Source: Sporothrix humicola (lineage: Eukaryota; Ascomycota; Sordariomycetes; Ophiostomatales; Ophiostomataceae). From it: a stretch of 64,000 nt of DNA. Positions within the stretch are counted from its first letter, which is position 1. Every line of letters begins with the position of its first letter. Below are positions 31,464 to 43,400 of this stretch, one piece after another. The translations under genes were made by a program, and so were the position numbers. The stretch spans positions 95,067-159,066 of the forward strand of contig WNYE01000093.1 of NCBI GenBank assembly GCA_021396245.1, given 5' to 3'. Below the pieces are notes generated by a model that was not told the DNA's origin, did not search any database, and worked only from the letters and a program-made list of their open reading frames with translations.

Positions 31464-33030
31464 TTTGTGTTGTGTGGAGGGGTGGTTGAGTAGTAGTGGT
31501 TGTGTAGGAAGTAGCAGATCTTAGAGAGATCGTTTAGTTGAGGTTATCGTAGGTGGTGAAAGTCGTGTGTGAGATGAATGGACAGACCAGACAGAACAAT
31601 CAACAATCATCGAGGGGCACGCGGCCTCTTTATACCAACGCGGTCCCTCACTCTTTTTGACCCCGGCCCCGTCTGCCCCTGGCTTAAACTTCTTATCCCC
31701 TTTCCCCTCTTTCTTTTGCGCATCAAATGGTCGCATGAAGAGTCCAATTGAGCTACAGAGAACCTAAAAGGTCGGGCACCGGGCTTAGTGGATGCGCCAA
31801 CGGGGTCCCCTTGACATAGGTGTGGAAATGTGCAAATGCAAATGCAGGAGAACGAAACCCTTTCCCCAGTTGGAGGCTTGCACCGGATTGGGGGGTCCCA
31901 GATTGGAGTTTCCTCTGCATCATGTAGCGGGGGCGCAACGGGCTATCGGCGAACGGGCTTAGCGGGGCATGACGTTGAGGGGAAATCTGTGTGAAAAAAA
32001 AAAAAACAGCGACAAAGAAGAAGCGGACAACTGTGTGGCTGTCTCGTCGGGGAACGGGGTTTAAAGTGGGCCGCAAGCGCCTGCCACAGATCACCAATTG
32101 GCCCCAAATGCCCTTGACCCCTCCTGCGCATGGGGATAATCGGGCAGACAAAACCAAGTGTGTATCTTTTGTATCGTAACTTGACACAGCAATGTCAATT
32201 TTTCAGCGATGATCGATTCAAACTCCGAGCAGCGATGACAGTGAAATCATGTTTGTTTCGCGTCTGTCTGCATCTGCCTGCTTCGTTTGTTTCTCGTCCT
32301 GTGCTTCGACTCATGCTAGCGTGATGAACGAGAAATCTGTCAGACAGTGGGATGTTGTTTTGGGTTCATTTCGTGTATGGCCCCCACTACTGACCACTGT
32401 CAGCCTCAGAAACCCGGGGAAATCTGGCCAACAATGACGGATGCCGGATGCTCGGCGTAAGTTGGTTGCCTTTAAATCGAAGACAAGAAGAAAAAAGAAA
32501 GCAAATCATGTCAGGGGAAATCGGCGCGGGGGTAAGCATACCCGAATGCGTCAACAGTGGTCAGTAGTGGTCAGTAGTGGTCAGTAGTCGCCCTGTAGAC
32601 GACGCTTCTTGGTCGTTTCTCCATTTCGATTTTGGCAGCCTTCCATTGGTTTCAGTCGCTGTAAATTCTAAGCTTGTTTGCTAATTTTGGTGGGGTTCAG
32701 GCACTTAGCGGCGCTGGCGATGTGGCGTTTTGGGGTAGCTTCGGCATCTCGGAACGGACCTCATACCATCAGCTTCGAGATCACATTCGTTGGTCATTCG
32801 GCTGCCCACCCACAGCAGAGTAGCACAGTTTCGTTACCATAGCCGTGTCTTCTGTATATATATATTTAATTGGATACTTTGAAGGTTAATTTATTTTATT
32901 TAAATTTTTATTACCAAATTTCATTATTTTGTTTTTTTTCTTAATTTATCGAAATAATAAAATAAAAGAATGTTCGCCCAATAATATAAAATACACAATA
33001 ATATCTAAGATTTATCTTTTGTTTATTAAT
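31464..33030. other. Intergenic; 10-bp minisatellite, AT-rich near the LINE
   Basis: Upstream region of the SDR, without a supported gene. It includes the minisatellite at 32551-32590. From about 32860 the base composition shifts sharply to AT before the 5' target-site copy of the LINE, suggesting RIP spread a short way into flanking unique sequence. Confidence 0.45.
32551..32590. repeat. 10-bp minisatellite (TCAGTAGTGG-like x4) with distal inverted copy
   Basis: Four tandem 10-bp units, the middle two identical (TCAGTAGTGG) and the outer ones differing at one or two bases. The 14-mer CAGTGGTCAGTAGT at 32555-32568 is repeated in exact inverted orientation at 32386-32399, so a stem with a ~155-nt loop is possible. 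Confidence 0.7.
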
Positions 33031-33046
33031 TAACTTAACGTATTAA
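33031..33046. repeat. 5' target-site duplication of LINE (RIP-mutated copy)
   Basis: TAACTTAACGTATTAA. It matches TAACTTGACGTATTGA at 38456-38471 at 14 of 16 bases. Both differences are G-to-A in a TG context, the strand-complement of the CpA-to-TpA change made by RIP. This makes it the mutated copy of the original target. Confidence 0.75.
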
Positions 33047-33121
33047 ATATAATTTTTTCTCTTCGAATCCTTTTAACCTTCATTTACATTTATTTGTTTA
33101 TTTATTTTTAATATTAACCTC

Positions 33122-33480
33122 TCGGCTACCGCCATACCTACCGCCGCCCGGCCGTAACGCGTAACCGCGCGGCCCCGGGGCACGGTTATACCGCCACCCC
33201 CCCTCTCGGCGCCTACGAAACGTACACGACCGTTGACGGTGGATAACTCCGCGCCGACTAGTAGCCCACGCCCCCGTTTAAAGAGCCGTACCGCCGTAGC
33301 CTTCAATAGCCCGTTATAGTCTTTTAATAAACGTAACCGTACTATTGTTGACACGTTGGGTGTTTTTACTTTTTTTTTTAACCGGCTTTTAATACTTACC
33401 GTTTTTACTCGTACTTTCGAAGCTGTTAATAACTAAGCCGTTAGTACACCGTTTACGACTTTTATCTCCGTTAACGTCGT
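33122..33480 (+). pseudogene. LINE ORF1 remnant (gag-like N-terminal part)
   Basis: In the frame starting at 33122 the block reads Ser/Thr/Pro/Arg-rich protein (for example TARPRGTVIPPPPLSAPTKR) with only three stops over about 120 codons, whereas the other plus-strand frame examined is more broken. It lies at the 5' end of the LINE, where ORF1 is expected. GC content is locally high because few CA/TG targets existed. No zinc knuckle was identified. The assignment rests on position and open frame only. Confidence 0.5.
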
Positions 33481-36240
33481 TGGTATTTATAATATTTTTA
33501 ACTTTTACGTTATAAATATTATTTTCGTTTTTACTATTATATATATAACCGATTTATAAGTTAACGTTATGTTTAACGTGGTTTTTTAAAAGTTTTTTTA
33601 TATTGTTATTTTTTAAACTTTTTACGCCGTTACTGTATTAGTAATTATTACACTTATACCCGTCGGCCATTTAACGAATAATAATTATACGTAGTTAACT
33701 TACATTATTAAAGTAACGGTATAAATTACTCTTTTATTATAATAAATATACGTATACCCTAGTAACCTCAATATTATAATAATTAAACCGTTACTTTACG
33801 ATAAAGTCTTTTTATACATTAATTAAATAATATTACCGTTAATTAACGAAGTTATTATTAAAACTACCGCGGTAACCGTTAAAAACCGTACTTTCGCTAC
33901 TATCGTACGTTAACTTTTTAACGGAAACCACGTTATCGTTTTCTTCGAAAGTATAAATCGTTAGTTTATAAAAAACTTTTCTTAAACGGTCTCTCTCGGC
34001 GTTAAGACGACCGTTATAAGTTTAAAAGTTATTTTTTAAAACGTATCGATTAACACTTTACTTTTATTAAACTTAATTATTAAACTAAATATACTTTGTC
34101 CGGTAGTGTAAGTAAAACTAATAATTCGTTGATACTTAAACTTAACCTTTAACGGTAACCTTTACTTTACATTAGTTTTTAAGGTTAATATAAACTTTTT
34201 ACTTTAAAACGGCGTAATTATTAACTACGGGTTTTATTATACTCACTTGTATTAAAAAGATTATAAACCGTAAATTTATTACCGGTATTAAACTTAAAGT
34301 TACTTAAGCCGAAACTGTTAAAAACCTTCACGGTGTATATATTATAACGGTGTTTATAATAACTAAGTTTACGAAAAAACCGAATTTAATAAATATTATA
34401 TTAACTATTAAAGTTTACACTCGGTTTTTTTTCACTTTTACTTTATTTACTTCGTATACTTTAACGAATACCGGTTAAATAACGGTGTCGGTAAACGTTT
34501 TTTTTTAAATAAACTAAATATTATTTTTTTAAGTATACTATAACTTTCACCGTTAAATTTAAACTATTAATAATACTTATTATTTTTTAAAATATATATA
34601 AAATTAACCGTCTTATATAAGTTACTTTCTACTATATAAACTCTCTTAACGTTAACGTAGTCTTCTTACAAAAAATTATACTCACTTAAAACGACGATAC
34701 TTTAAGCTTGGCCTTCGGTAAATATTATAAATTATAAGTTAAAAAAAGTTACTTCGTTAAATACGTCGTTAAAAGTCTCTTATTAATATACTAATAATAC
34801 ACTATAACTAAAAACATTATATATATTACTATTCGAACAACCGAAACCTAGTTATTATATATTATCGGTATTTATAACGAACTTTATACTTTCGGTCCTT
34901 AATTATAAAACTTACCGTTATTTTAACCCGTAACTTTACCGGCCTTCGAAGTTAAAAATAACGTCGTTTTAATAAAAGATATTAACTTTTACCACTCGTT
35001 TTAAAACTTAGTAAAACGGACCTTTATTTATATTAACGTACTCTTCGACTTTATAAACGAGTAAAATTTTTTTTTTTTTACGTCGCCCGGTACATTAACT
35101 TAATAACTATAAAACCTTTAGTTTTACTACCGTTTATTTATTATAAACTATACGTAAGTTTTATTACGCTTTTAAACTATATACTTTATATTAAACTAAC
35201 CGAGATTTGATTATATATTATAAATATATTTTATACTAACGTTAACTCCGTCGGTACCGGTAAACGGTTTTTATTAAGTTAAACTTAATCGAGAAAAAAC
35301 TGTATTTTTAAGATAAAGTATACTTTTCTTAACGCCGTTATTACTTATTAATATCGTCACCCTTGAACGTTAAACTAACGATTTATTCGGTAAACTTATT
35401 AATATTATACACGTATATACCTCGGTTAAGTTACTTTTAAAGGGATAACGTTTTTTTGGTTAAAATACGGTCGTTGTTGTCGTTATTGGTATTTTTTACG
35501 TTATAAAAAGAAGGGTACGCGTTAAGGACTAGTTTAAGGTAACTTACGAGGCCGTACGGGCGGTATAACGAGTATAATAATAAACTTTTTAATACGTAAA
35601 TACGTATTATTAGCGGGTTATTTTATACGAAGCTTTAATAAAAAACATTAACTTATAAAGGTTAAAGAAATAAACCCGTTTTTAAAGTTATACTCTCGCC
35701 GTCCTTTTTTTCTTTTTACTTTTAAAACGTTTAAATAATACGTACGTTATATATTTCGACGATAAAGTTAAAATTCTTTTTCGTCGGTTTTTTTTAACTT
35801 TAAACGTTTTATTACTTTTACCGGTACCGACGCCGTATAACCGTATTTTTGTTAACCAAAACGTCTTTATAAATAACATTTTAACGGTAATCTACTACAC
35901 TTCTTTACGTAAAACCTTTAAACCAGACTAAATATTAAACGTACTCTTTTAAGTTTACGGTAACTCTTTTACCTTTTAACTTTAAAACATCGTTATAACC
36001 AGTTTACACTTTAACCATTAGCTATTATACTTTAAAATATCTTATACTATCGTTATCTCGAAGCCCGGTAAAACCGCCTTAAAAAGATAAAAGGTTAAAA
36101 GTTAAAGGTTAATAACGTTTTTTAATATAATTAGTAAAGTTATCGAAGTTATCGTAACCCGTAAACTCGCCGAAACGACGAAAAATAATTACCTTTTTTT
36201 AAAAAGTTAAATAAGCAACCGGCGACACCGGTTTACGGAG

Positions 36241-37150
36241 TTAATAACTTACTTTTTTATTAACGCGGTACGTAACGCGTAAAGCTTCGGAGACACGGTA
36301 ACCTTCCTTTAGTTAAATATTTAAAGAGCTTTCGATAATATTTATTATAGTTAGTTTATTTATACTTTTTATACTTTTTACTTTTTAGTTTAGTTAATTA
36401 ACTAAATTATAAATTATTTATTAAACCGGACTACGGAGTTTTTTTTCGATAAAAAAATAACACTAGTACGGCTTATTATCGTAAACGTCTTATAAAGGTC
36501 CCTTTTATTACTTATTTTATTTATCTTTTTCGTAATACTATTTTACTACGCTTTTTATTAACACTATAAAATTATTATTTTAAAGTTCGTAAATAATATT
36601 AACTTCTTCGTTTATAACCGTACTATAACCTTTTATTATTATATCTTACAAAACGTTTAAAAAATAATTATAAACTAAACACGGTTAAAAAACGTTATAT
36701 TTAAACCGGTGAAAAACGAGTTTTTTTATTTCTTTTACGTTTACGAAGCCTCGACGACGACGTTTACGTTCGACTAAAACACCGTCTTTACCCTTTACCG
36801 AGTAACTCGTTTTTTTAATATTTAGTTAAATAAAAAGTTCTTTTTTTCGAAATATATTCGACAAATAAAACGTCGTTTCACCGTATAAAACTACGCCTTT
36901 ACAAAATTTACCGAGAAAACATAAAGTTATACACTCTCGTAAACCCGAACAATCTACACGGTTATACTCTGGAGTACGGTAACCTACGGCGCGAGCGTTT
37001 TCTTTTTAAAGTTAAAAGACAACCGACCGGTGCTTTCTTTAAATACTATTTTTTACGGGTATCTCCGTATAATCTTCGAGGCTTACCGGTTAACACCTAC
37101 TTACTTTTTTTACTCCGAATTAAGTATACCGTTATTAAACTTTTATTTAA
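36241..37150 (+). pseudogene. LINE ORF2 reverse-transcriptase remnant
   Basis: One plus-strand frame keeps the order of LINE reverse-transcriptase motifs. Motif A reads LNIxRAFDNI at 36313-36342, with the first catalytic Asp changed to Asn. Motif B (GxPQGSPLSPxLF type) reads at 36484-36522 with a stop at its Gln. The catalytic FVDD box reads FVNN at 36586-36597, both Asp codons mutated to AAT. Downstream come TYGASVFF and GYLRIIFEAYRLTP, matching the conserved C-terminal RT/thumb of Tad/I-type elements; 36961-37150 is free of stops. Every change noted at the catalytic aspartates is a G-to-A transition after T, consistent with RIP. Non-functional. Confidence 0.85.
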
Positions 37151-38455
37151 AATACCGTTAAACCGTTTTTTTATTTTGGTTAAACTATTAAACTAAAGTT
37201 TAAACGATCCGAAGTATAATACGTTACCTTCGACCGTTTATTAACCACTATCCACTTCTCTTTACACCACCCCCGCCGTTTACCCTTAAAAAGATAGACT
37301 AAACTATAGTTATTGACCGTTAAAAAACTTAATAATAATAAAACGTTAAAACCGGCCGCTCCGTAAAATTTCTCGTTATACAAACGTTATACTAAATAAC
37401 AAAAACTGTATAACGCCGTTATTTTTATTTTACGAAGACCGAAAATAACCTTTTTACGTAAATCCGCACTAACTACATTGGCCTCCGCGTATACTTTTTT
37501 TAACGTAAAACTATTAACTCTTTAAATTACTTTTACGGCGTCAAAAACGAAATAATTAAACATATAATTTTAATATACTTAAAAACACCACCGCGGCCGG
37601 TAAACTAACCTTAAACCTTTGAAAAACTAAAACATAAGTTACAAAATAACCTTAAAATTAAATTAATCCTTTGGTAACTTATTTAAAACGATAAACTCTT
37701 AAAGTATAACTTTACAAAAAAGTTAAAAAAGTTACCGTCGCCGGGGTAACGTACCGTCGTTTAAGTTACGTTTTTTTTTTATTTTTACGCTGTGCCGCGG
37801 TAATACGTCGTTTTTTTTTAACGGTAATAACTTTACGGGTATAACGTTTTTTAACTTCGATTAAAGTTTATTTTTCGAAAAAACATTATTTTTTTTTAAC
37901 GGTATTAACTTTACGAGTATAACGTTTCTTAACTTCGATTAAAGTTTACTTTTTAAGCGAAAGGTTAACTAAACGGTTACGTTTAATACTTTAATAATTT
38001 CGGTGGCGGTGGCCTCCGTCTCCGTTTTTATTTTAAGTGTCGAATAGTCGAGCGCCGGGGGTAATAACGATAAACTCGTTATAACGTTAATAACACTCGA
38101 GTAATCGGTTTTAACGTTAAAAGTATAAAAGTGAAGAGCTCGTTATAACGCCGGTAATACTCGAACGATAAACTTTAAAGTAAAAAAGAAAACTAAGTTT
38201 ATAAACTATACACTCTTTTATTTTATACCTTATTTACTGTATTTACCTTTTTCATTTATTTACCATATACAGTTATTTATTTATTTATTTATTTACTTAA
38301 CGTATAACCTTAGTAGGTTAACACACACTCGTATAAACTAAAAAGTTTACACACATAATTTTATAATAGTTTCTTCCCCATAAAGGTTCTGCTTAGTTAG
38401 TCGCTAATAGTTAGGATTGATTGAGAAAGGCGAATAATAATAATAATAATAATAA

Positions 38456-38471
38456 TAACTTGACGTATTGA
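38456..38471. repeat. 3' target-site duplication of LINE (unmutated copy)
   Basis: TAACTTGACGTATTGA directly after the (AAT) tail; partner of 33031-33046. It keeps the two TG dinucleotides lost from the 5' copy, so it shows the original target sequence. Confidence 0.75.
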
Positions 38472-38890
38472 TAAAATTTAAAATAATGGGGGTGTTTATT
38501 TAAGAACATTTATACTACATGTATATTATGGTCACTTCATATGTTACCATTGATATCCGTTACACTTTAGCCAAGCCTGATTTCTTTGTAGCCGCTTACG
38601 GTATTTTTAAGACGACCTAGACTAAGACGGGCTTGTAGATTACGATTAAAACTTGCCACTATTAGATGCGATGATTAGAGAGTTCTATACATGGATCAAA
38701 GTGAAGTCAATGTGAATGTATTAGGTCTGGATGAAAATAGAAAAAAGGAAAACACGCCTAATGCTGAAGAGTCTATAAATATATACAAGAACGTAGAACA
38801 GGTTTATGTAAGCCTTGAAATACAAGATGGACATAGATACGGTCGAATGTTACATAACGTGGTTTATTCATTGTGACCAGTGGCCACGCC
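38472..38890. other. Intergenic, no gene seen
   Basis: 419 bp between the LINE and the 3' end of an MFS gene. CA and TG are present at ordinary levels, so RIP did not extend noticeably past the 3' end. A 61-codon frame (38691-38876) has no recognisable features. Confidence 0.4.
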
Positions 38891-40453
38891 CTAGAAGTAG
38901 CAGGCCCAGGCTCCAACAGTTAAGATGGTCAAGGCGGTAAACATGACGAGGCTCAGCTTGCGGTTGTAAGAAGTATGCGGCTCGCTCTTAAACTTTTCGC
39001 GCTGTGCGTTAATGACATTACCGCGTGTAAAACGTTGTTTGCGGGTCCACTGTAGACGGCCTAGGCTGACGGGCTTAGTAAACGGTAGCGAGCCGACGAT
39101 TATGGCCAGGCCGACAAGGAGCGAGCCGGCGGCCAGAATGACATAGACAATGACGACGTGGTTGTAGGTGTCATTGTCGTGATCCTGGATGACGCCGGTG
39201 ACGATGCGCATGATAATGTTCATGCAGTTGTTGAGGCAGATCTTGACGGCGTAGGCGGAGCCAAAGACCTCTTGGTACCAGATGCTGGTGCGGACAGAGT
39301 CGATAATGATAGTGGGGCCGAGCGAGACGGCAAACGCGTAGAAGCCGAAACCGGCCGCGGTGCCGGCCATGGAGTTGCTCCACATGATGAGGGACATGCT
39401 CAGGAACATGCCGGTACCGCAGACGAACATGATGGACAGACGGTGGCCGTAGACATCAATAAAAAGGCCGAGGACCGGCACGAGGAAGAAGCCCAGGTAC
39501 TGGGTCAGGGCGGAGTAGAAGCCGGCGCGGACAGACGACACGTGGAAGCGCTGTTCGGCGAGCTCGGTGGCGTTTGTGCCGAACACGGTCGCGGCCGTCG
39601 TCTGGAACAGAGTAAAGGCAATAATCGTCCAGAACGGCCAGGGCAGGCGCATGAATTTGTTCCACTCGAGCTTCTTGGTCTTTTCAGTCAGGATCTCGCC
39701 CGTCGCGGGGTCTCTCCGGCCGCCGGTGCTGTAGTGCTTCTGGCACCAGCGCGTAAAGATGTAGAAGGCAACGGTGACCAAGTTGGTAAACACGTTCATG
39801 ACGACCGACATCCAGAACGTCCAACTGAAATCGCCCATGTTTTCAGAAATGATATTGGCCGTCGTCTTGCCGACAAACGAGCCGATCTTGCCCAAGCCTA
39901 ACTCAAAGCCGAGCGTCGAAGCAAACCCGTCCGAAGGCGCAAACCACGACGAAAAGACCTTGTACTGCGCAACCTGCGTGGCCACGTCGCCCAGGGACTG
40001 GATCACCATGGCGCCCAGCATGAACTGGAAGTTACGCGTCGTCGTGGAGGCGGCGACCAAAATGGAGCCGGCCGTGTAGAGCAAGTTGCCCCAGACCAGC
40101 GTGAAGGCACCGCCGAGACGGTCCGTGTACAGGCCCGTGATGATGATGAGCACCGACTTGATAAAGTTGTCCGTGGCATCCAGCAGGGCATACTGCGTGT
40201 TGTTGATGCCCATGCCCTTTTTGAGGGCTGTCTTCATGGCGCCCGTAACGCCCGTGCTCCAGTGCGAGCCGAAGCCGATCAGCGAGACCAGGATGACAGA
40301 CACGAGCTTGATCTTGAAGGGGACCAGCTTGGCGCGACCACCGACGCTGTTGAGTGAGGACGCATCGTCGCGGTCGTGGTCATTATCACTGGCGGCGGCA
40401 GCAACGGTCGTGTTGACCTGCTTCTCGCCAATGGAAGCCTCGGGGGAGGACAT
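38891..40453 (-). CDS. MFS transporter, MFSD1-like
   Basis: Intronless, 520 residues. A polar N-terminus of about 45 residues rich in Ser/Asp is followed by about 12 transmembrane segments. The first helix carries GFGSHWSTGVTGAMK and the loop after it GLYTDRLGG, with GFELGLGKIGSFVG in the middle of the N-half. This pattern resembles the MFSD1 group (lysosomal/vacuolar dipeptide or organic-solute carriers) more than drug:H+ antiporters. The C-terminal ~75 residues contain a long basic loop before a final hydrophobic segment. It lies 0.4 kb from the LINE and has no cluster partners. Localisation to vacuole or endomembrane is by analogy only. Confidence 0.85.
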   Translation of the reverse strand: MSSPEASIGEKQVNTTVAAAASDNDHDRDDASSLNSVGGRAKLVPFKIKLVSVILVSLIGFGSHWSTGVTGAMKTALKKGMGINNTQYALLDATDNFIKSVLIIITGLYTDRLGGAFTLVWGNLLYTAGSILVAASTTTRNFQFMLGAMVIQSLGDVATQVAQYKVFSSWFAPSDGFASTLGFELGLGKIGSFVGKTTANIISENMGDFSWTFWMSVVMNVFTNLVTVAFYIFTRWCQKHYSTGGRRDPATGEILTEKTKKLEWNKFMRLPWPFWTIIAFTLFQTTAATVFGTNATELAEQRFHVSSVRAGFYSALTQYLGFFLVPVLGLFIDVYGHRLSIMFVCGTGMFLSMSLIMWSNSMAGTAAGFGFYAFAVSLGPTIIIDSVRTSIWYQEVFGSAYAVKICLNNCMNIIMRIVTGVIQDHDNDTYNHVVIVYVILAAGSLLVGLAIIVGSLPFTKPVSLGRLQWTRKQRFTRGNVINAQREKFKSEPHTSYNRKLSLVMFTALTILTVGAWACYF

Positions 40454-43400
40454 GGTGATGGAGAAGGGGTTGTTGGAGGAGAGAGATGAAGAAGTGAAGA
40501 GAAAATGATGGACGAGAGGCAGATCGCGAAAAGACGAGGGTGAGACGCCTGCTTTTATCGTCGACGAGGTGGACGTCGAGGTCCGTTGATCGGCACAGAC
40601 AGGAACGTGAGTTAGGAGTGTTGATCACCTCTTTGTCGTCCCAGAAGGATGTTTGTCGGCAGGAAGCGGAGACTGGGAACCGCAAAAGACACAAAAGATC
40701 AAAAAGACCCTCTTTATCCCACGAGGTGTTCACGTCGACAAGACATCGTTTGCGTTCGTTGGTATGCGAACCCTGCAGCCAAGATGGAATGTGAGAAGGA
40801 AAAGGACGAGATGGACACACTTTTGGACCAAAGTGGTGGTATTTTAGAGAACGGATGTCGACAAGTCGCGAAAAGTGTCGGCAAGCGTCGAAAAGGAGTC
40901 GACGAAAAGTCGAAAAAGATTCGAGAATCCCACCCAGAACGACCCAAAAGGACGTGAAAAGGGATCCACTTGTAAAATTCACTGTGAGAACTGCAAAATG
41001 CCCGTTTTTGCCTGCCTTTTCTGCCCTGTTGGGTGGGACATCGTGCGTCGACTGGACCCACTTCGCGTGAGCAGATTTTATCTGATTTTTATCAATCTCA
41101 TCTTATCGCAGGGATGACAGGCACGGAGAGGACAGAGAGGATGAGAAAACATAGAAAAGGACATGGAGGAATGTGTTGCCGCTAAGATAATCGAAAGGAC
41201 TGTAAAATATCACTGTGAGACGGGATGGCGGACAGAACAGTGGCAGCCGTGGTGGCCGACATCGCCCGCAATACGTAATTCTTTGATTTTGGTGTTTGAT
41301 TTGCCTTTCTTTCTCCCCCCTCCTTCTTAGCAACTACTTGCTTTCTCAGGTCATACTAACTTGAGTATGTCTCGTTGAATGACAATGCGACATCGTTAAA
41401 GGCAACATCCATACCGCAGATATTTGGTATTGAAATTGGCAACTTGGGTCACGACCGGGTGGGGAAGGAAGCACAAACTAACGACGATTGACGGGGATCA
41501 CGAGATTTATGCTTGGATGGGACAAGGAATTATTATGTCAGTTAATTTTAACGTAGGTCTGTGCAAACGAACAAGAGACGCAAAATTGTCTGCTGGGAGG
41601 GACAGATCTCTACGAGCCTTCCTCGGTAAACTCCGTTCGTGTCCACATGTCAGTGGCAAGTGACGCGTATATATTCCGGAGCTCACAGTGAGAAGATGCA
41701 GCGGTGGGAAACAAGCTCGTGACGAAACGTAAGAAAGGAGTTAAGACGAGCTTGGAAGACTGCCAAATGAAAAAAAAAAAGCAAAGAGAACTATGAAAAG
41801 AAAGCGAAACGAAGTACAAAAAGTGGATAAACACGACTCGCTTCAACCTAGCGCGTCAACTAAACGAAAATAAAGAGGGCAAAACAGGGCTCGAGTGGTT
41901 GCATCTGCCGGGATCCACATCCTCCTTACCATGATTGAATCGGCTACACCCCTTCAGGAAGTCAGTCCCCGTTGGCCAAGACACGACGCCAGCTGTCTGC
42001 TCACCTTGAACCTTTCGGAGTGTGTTTGTTTTCCTTCTTCTTGCCCTCAGAATCGTATCCTCTTAAATACCATTTAATCATAGCCAAAAATGCCACCATC
42101 AATTCGCATTCTCACTGTCACCCAGGGAATCGACGACGCGCTCCAGCATGTGTTCATGACCTCTGCGACCTGACCCATTGGCCCCGGCCCGGATAGAGAG
42201 ACAGAATGGAACCCCGCTAGCCCACGGTCGGCATGGCTTTCTGCGTTCCATCCGTTCGGGACATTGAAACCAGCGTGTCGGTACCTCCATGGAATAAATA
42301 CAGATCCGGGACTCGGCCTCCGCGCAAGGCAGCGGCGACCTCCCACAACGGAGTCTGCGTCCTGTCTGGCTGGTGATAGCCGCAACCAGTCGAAGGGTCA
42401 CAACGCGGTGCCAACTCCGGATCCAAGGAGCCCCTCCTGACAGACTGACAGACCTCTTGCCCCGCAGCCCGAGTCAGGGCCTCGACATCGTTTACATCGT
42501 GGTGGCGAGACCACCAGGCTCGGGAGGCACGGTTGTAGGGTCTATTGTGAACGAGGAGACCAGTTGAGAACGCCGGTTGGACCGCAAGGTCGTCGCCAAC
42601 TGTGCTGCGCGGGCATATTCGGCGTTGAAAGTCTGCCTGTAGAAAAGGAATAAACGTCGAAAGTAAAGGATCTGGGATCCACGATATTGTTGCTTTGTGG
42701 GACCTTGTATGTGAACTTGTTGCCCTCTCCTGTGGCTAGGCAAAAATTACAGTGAATTGCCTTTCTGAAATATCTCTCCCGGGAGGATGGTCGTGGAAAT
42801 ATGTTCCTTCGGCACGTCAATGGGCCAAATTTGGCCAGCCTTATGCCTGACGTGATCGCTTCATCTTTTGCATGCTTCTTCCACTTAGAATGTGTGTGTG
42901 ATATGCCACGTGCTCTCTGTTTCTACCCATGGCCACAACACCCGGCACTTCGAATTGTAGGATATCGTGCATCAGGCATAGCGGAAATGGTTGCCAAAGG
43001 GCTGGTCCATATTGACGATTGATGCTCAACGGCACATAGAAAATATACACAGGAAAAAGAAAAAGAAACAGAAAAGAACAATGCAGATACATTGAAATAG
43101 AATATGCCATAGTGTCAGTAAGGGTTGAAAAAATGAACGAAGGACCGAGTTGGCTTGTTGGACGTTATGCTATGCCATAGAAGGAAATCCGATGGCGCGC
43201 TTCGTTGAATGAAAATGAAAATGCGTAACAAACGAAGGAAACGTTGTGATCGAGTATTAAGCATGCGGTCCAATTAGCATGTTGGTAGAAACGACTTTTG
43301 TGCCTGTCCTTGTGAAGCTTAACTTTCGTTTTCCCTTTTTGGTCATCGATCATAAGGTTCAGGTGAAAATAAAGTGTGGCGATCGTCGCGTGCTTATGCA

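Larger units (their letters stand above)
33047..38455 (+). mobile_element. RIP-inactivated Tad-type LINE (non-LTR) retrotransposon
   Basis: A 5.4-kb AT-rich block in which CA and TG dinucleotides are almost absent while CG, CC and GG persist, the footprint of CpA-targeted repeat-induced point mutation. It is bounded by a 16-bp target-site duplication and ends in a (AAT)8 tail, both typical of LINEs. Reverse-transcriptase motifs are readable on the plus strand at 36241-37150, and a Pro/Arg/Thr-rich frame at 33122-33480 probably belongs to ORF1. No LTRs or terminal inverted repeats are seen. Stops (TAA/TAG from CAA, CAG or TGG) interrupt every frame, so it is dead. A 78-bp tandem duplication lies at about 37811-37966. 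Tad clade is assigned from RT motifs and RIP-prone fungal context; tree placement was not computed. Confidence 0.88.

Noticed and set aside
33073..33354. Minus-strand 93-codon frame in the GC-rich start of the LINE.
   Set aside because: It is the complement of the ORF1-like plus frame, and element orientation is fixed by the 3' tail and the RT.
35688..35879. Minus-strand 63-codon frame in the AT-rich block containing GVGTGKSNKT, resembling a Walker A motif, and so a possible helicase or Helitron.
   Set aside because: The plus strand of the same block carries a colinear set of LINE reverse-transcriptase motifs, a tail and a target duplication. The P-loop is a shadow of RIP-simplified sequence.
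37180..37383. Minus-strand 67-codon open frame that looked protein-like.
   Set aside because: It overlaps the plus-strand LINE ORF2 region just past the RT motifs and has no family resemblance.
40386..41117. Overlapping frames on both strands upstream of the MFSD1-like gene.
   Set aside because: They arise from low-complexity GTCGAAAAG-type sequence and overlap each other; none has protein-like features.
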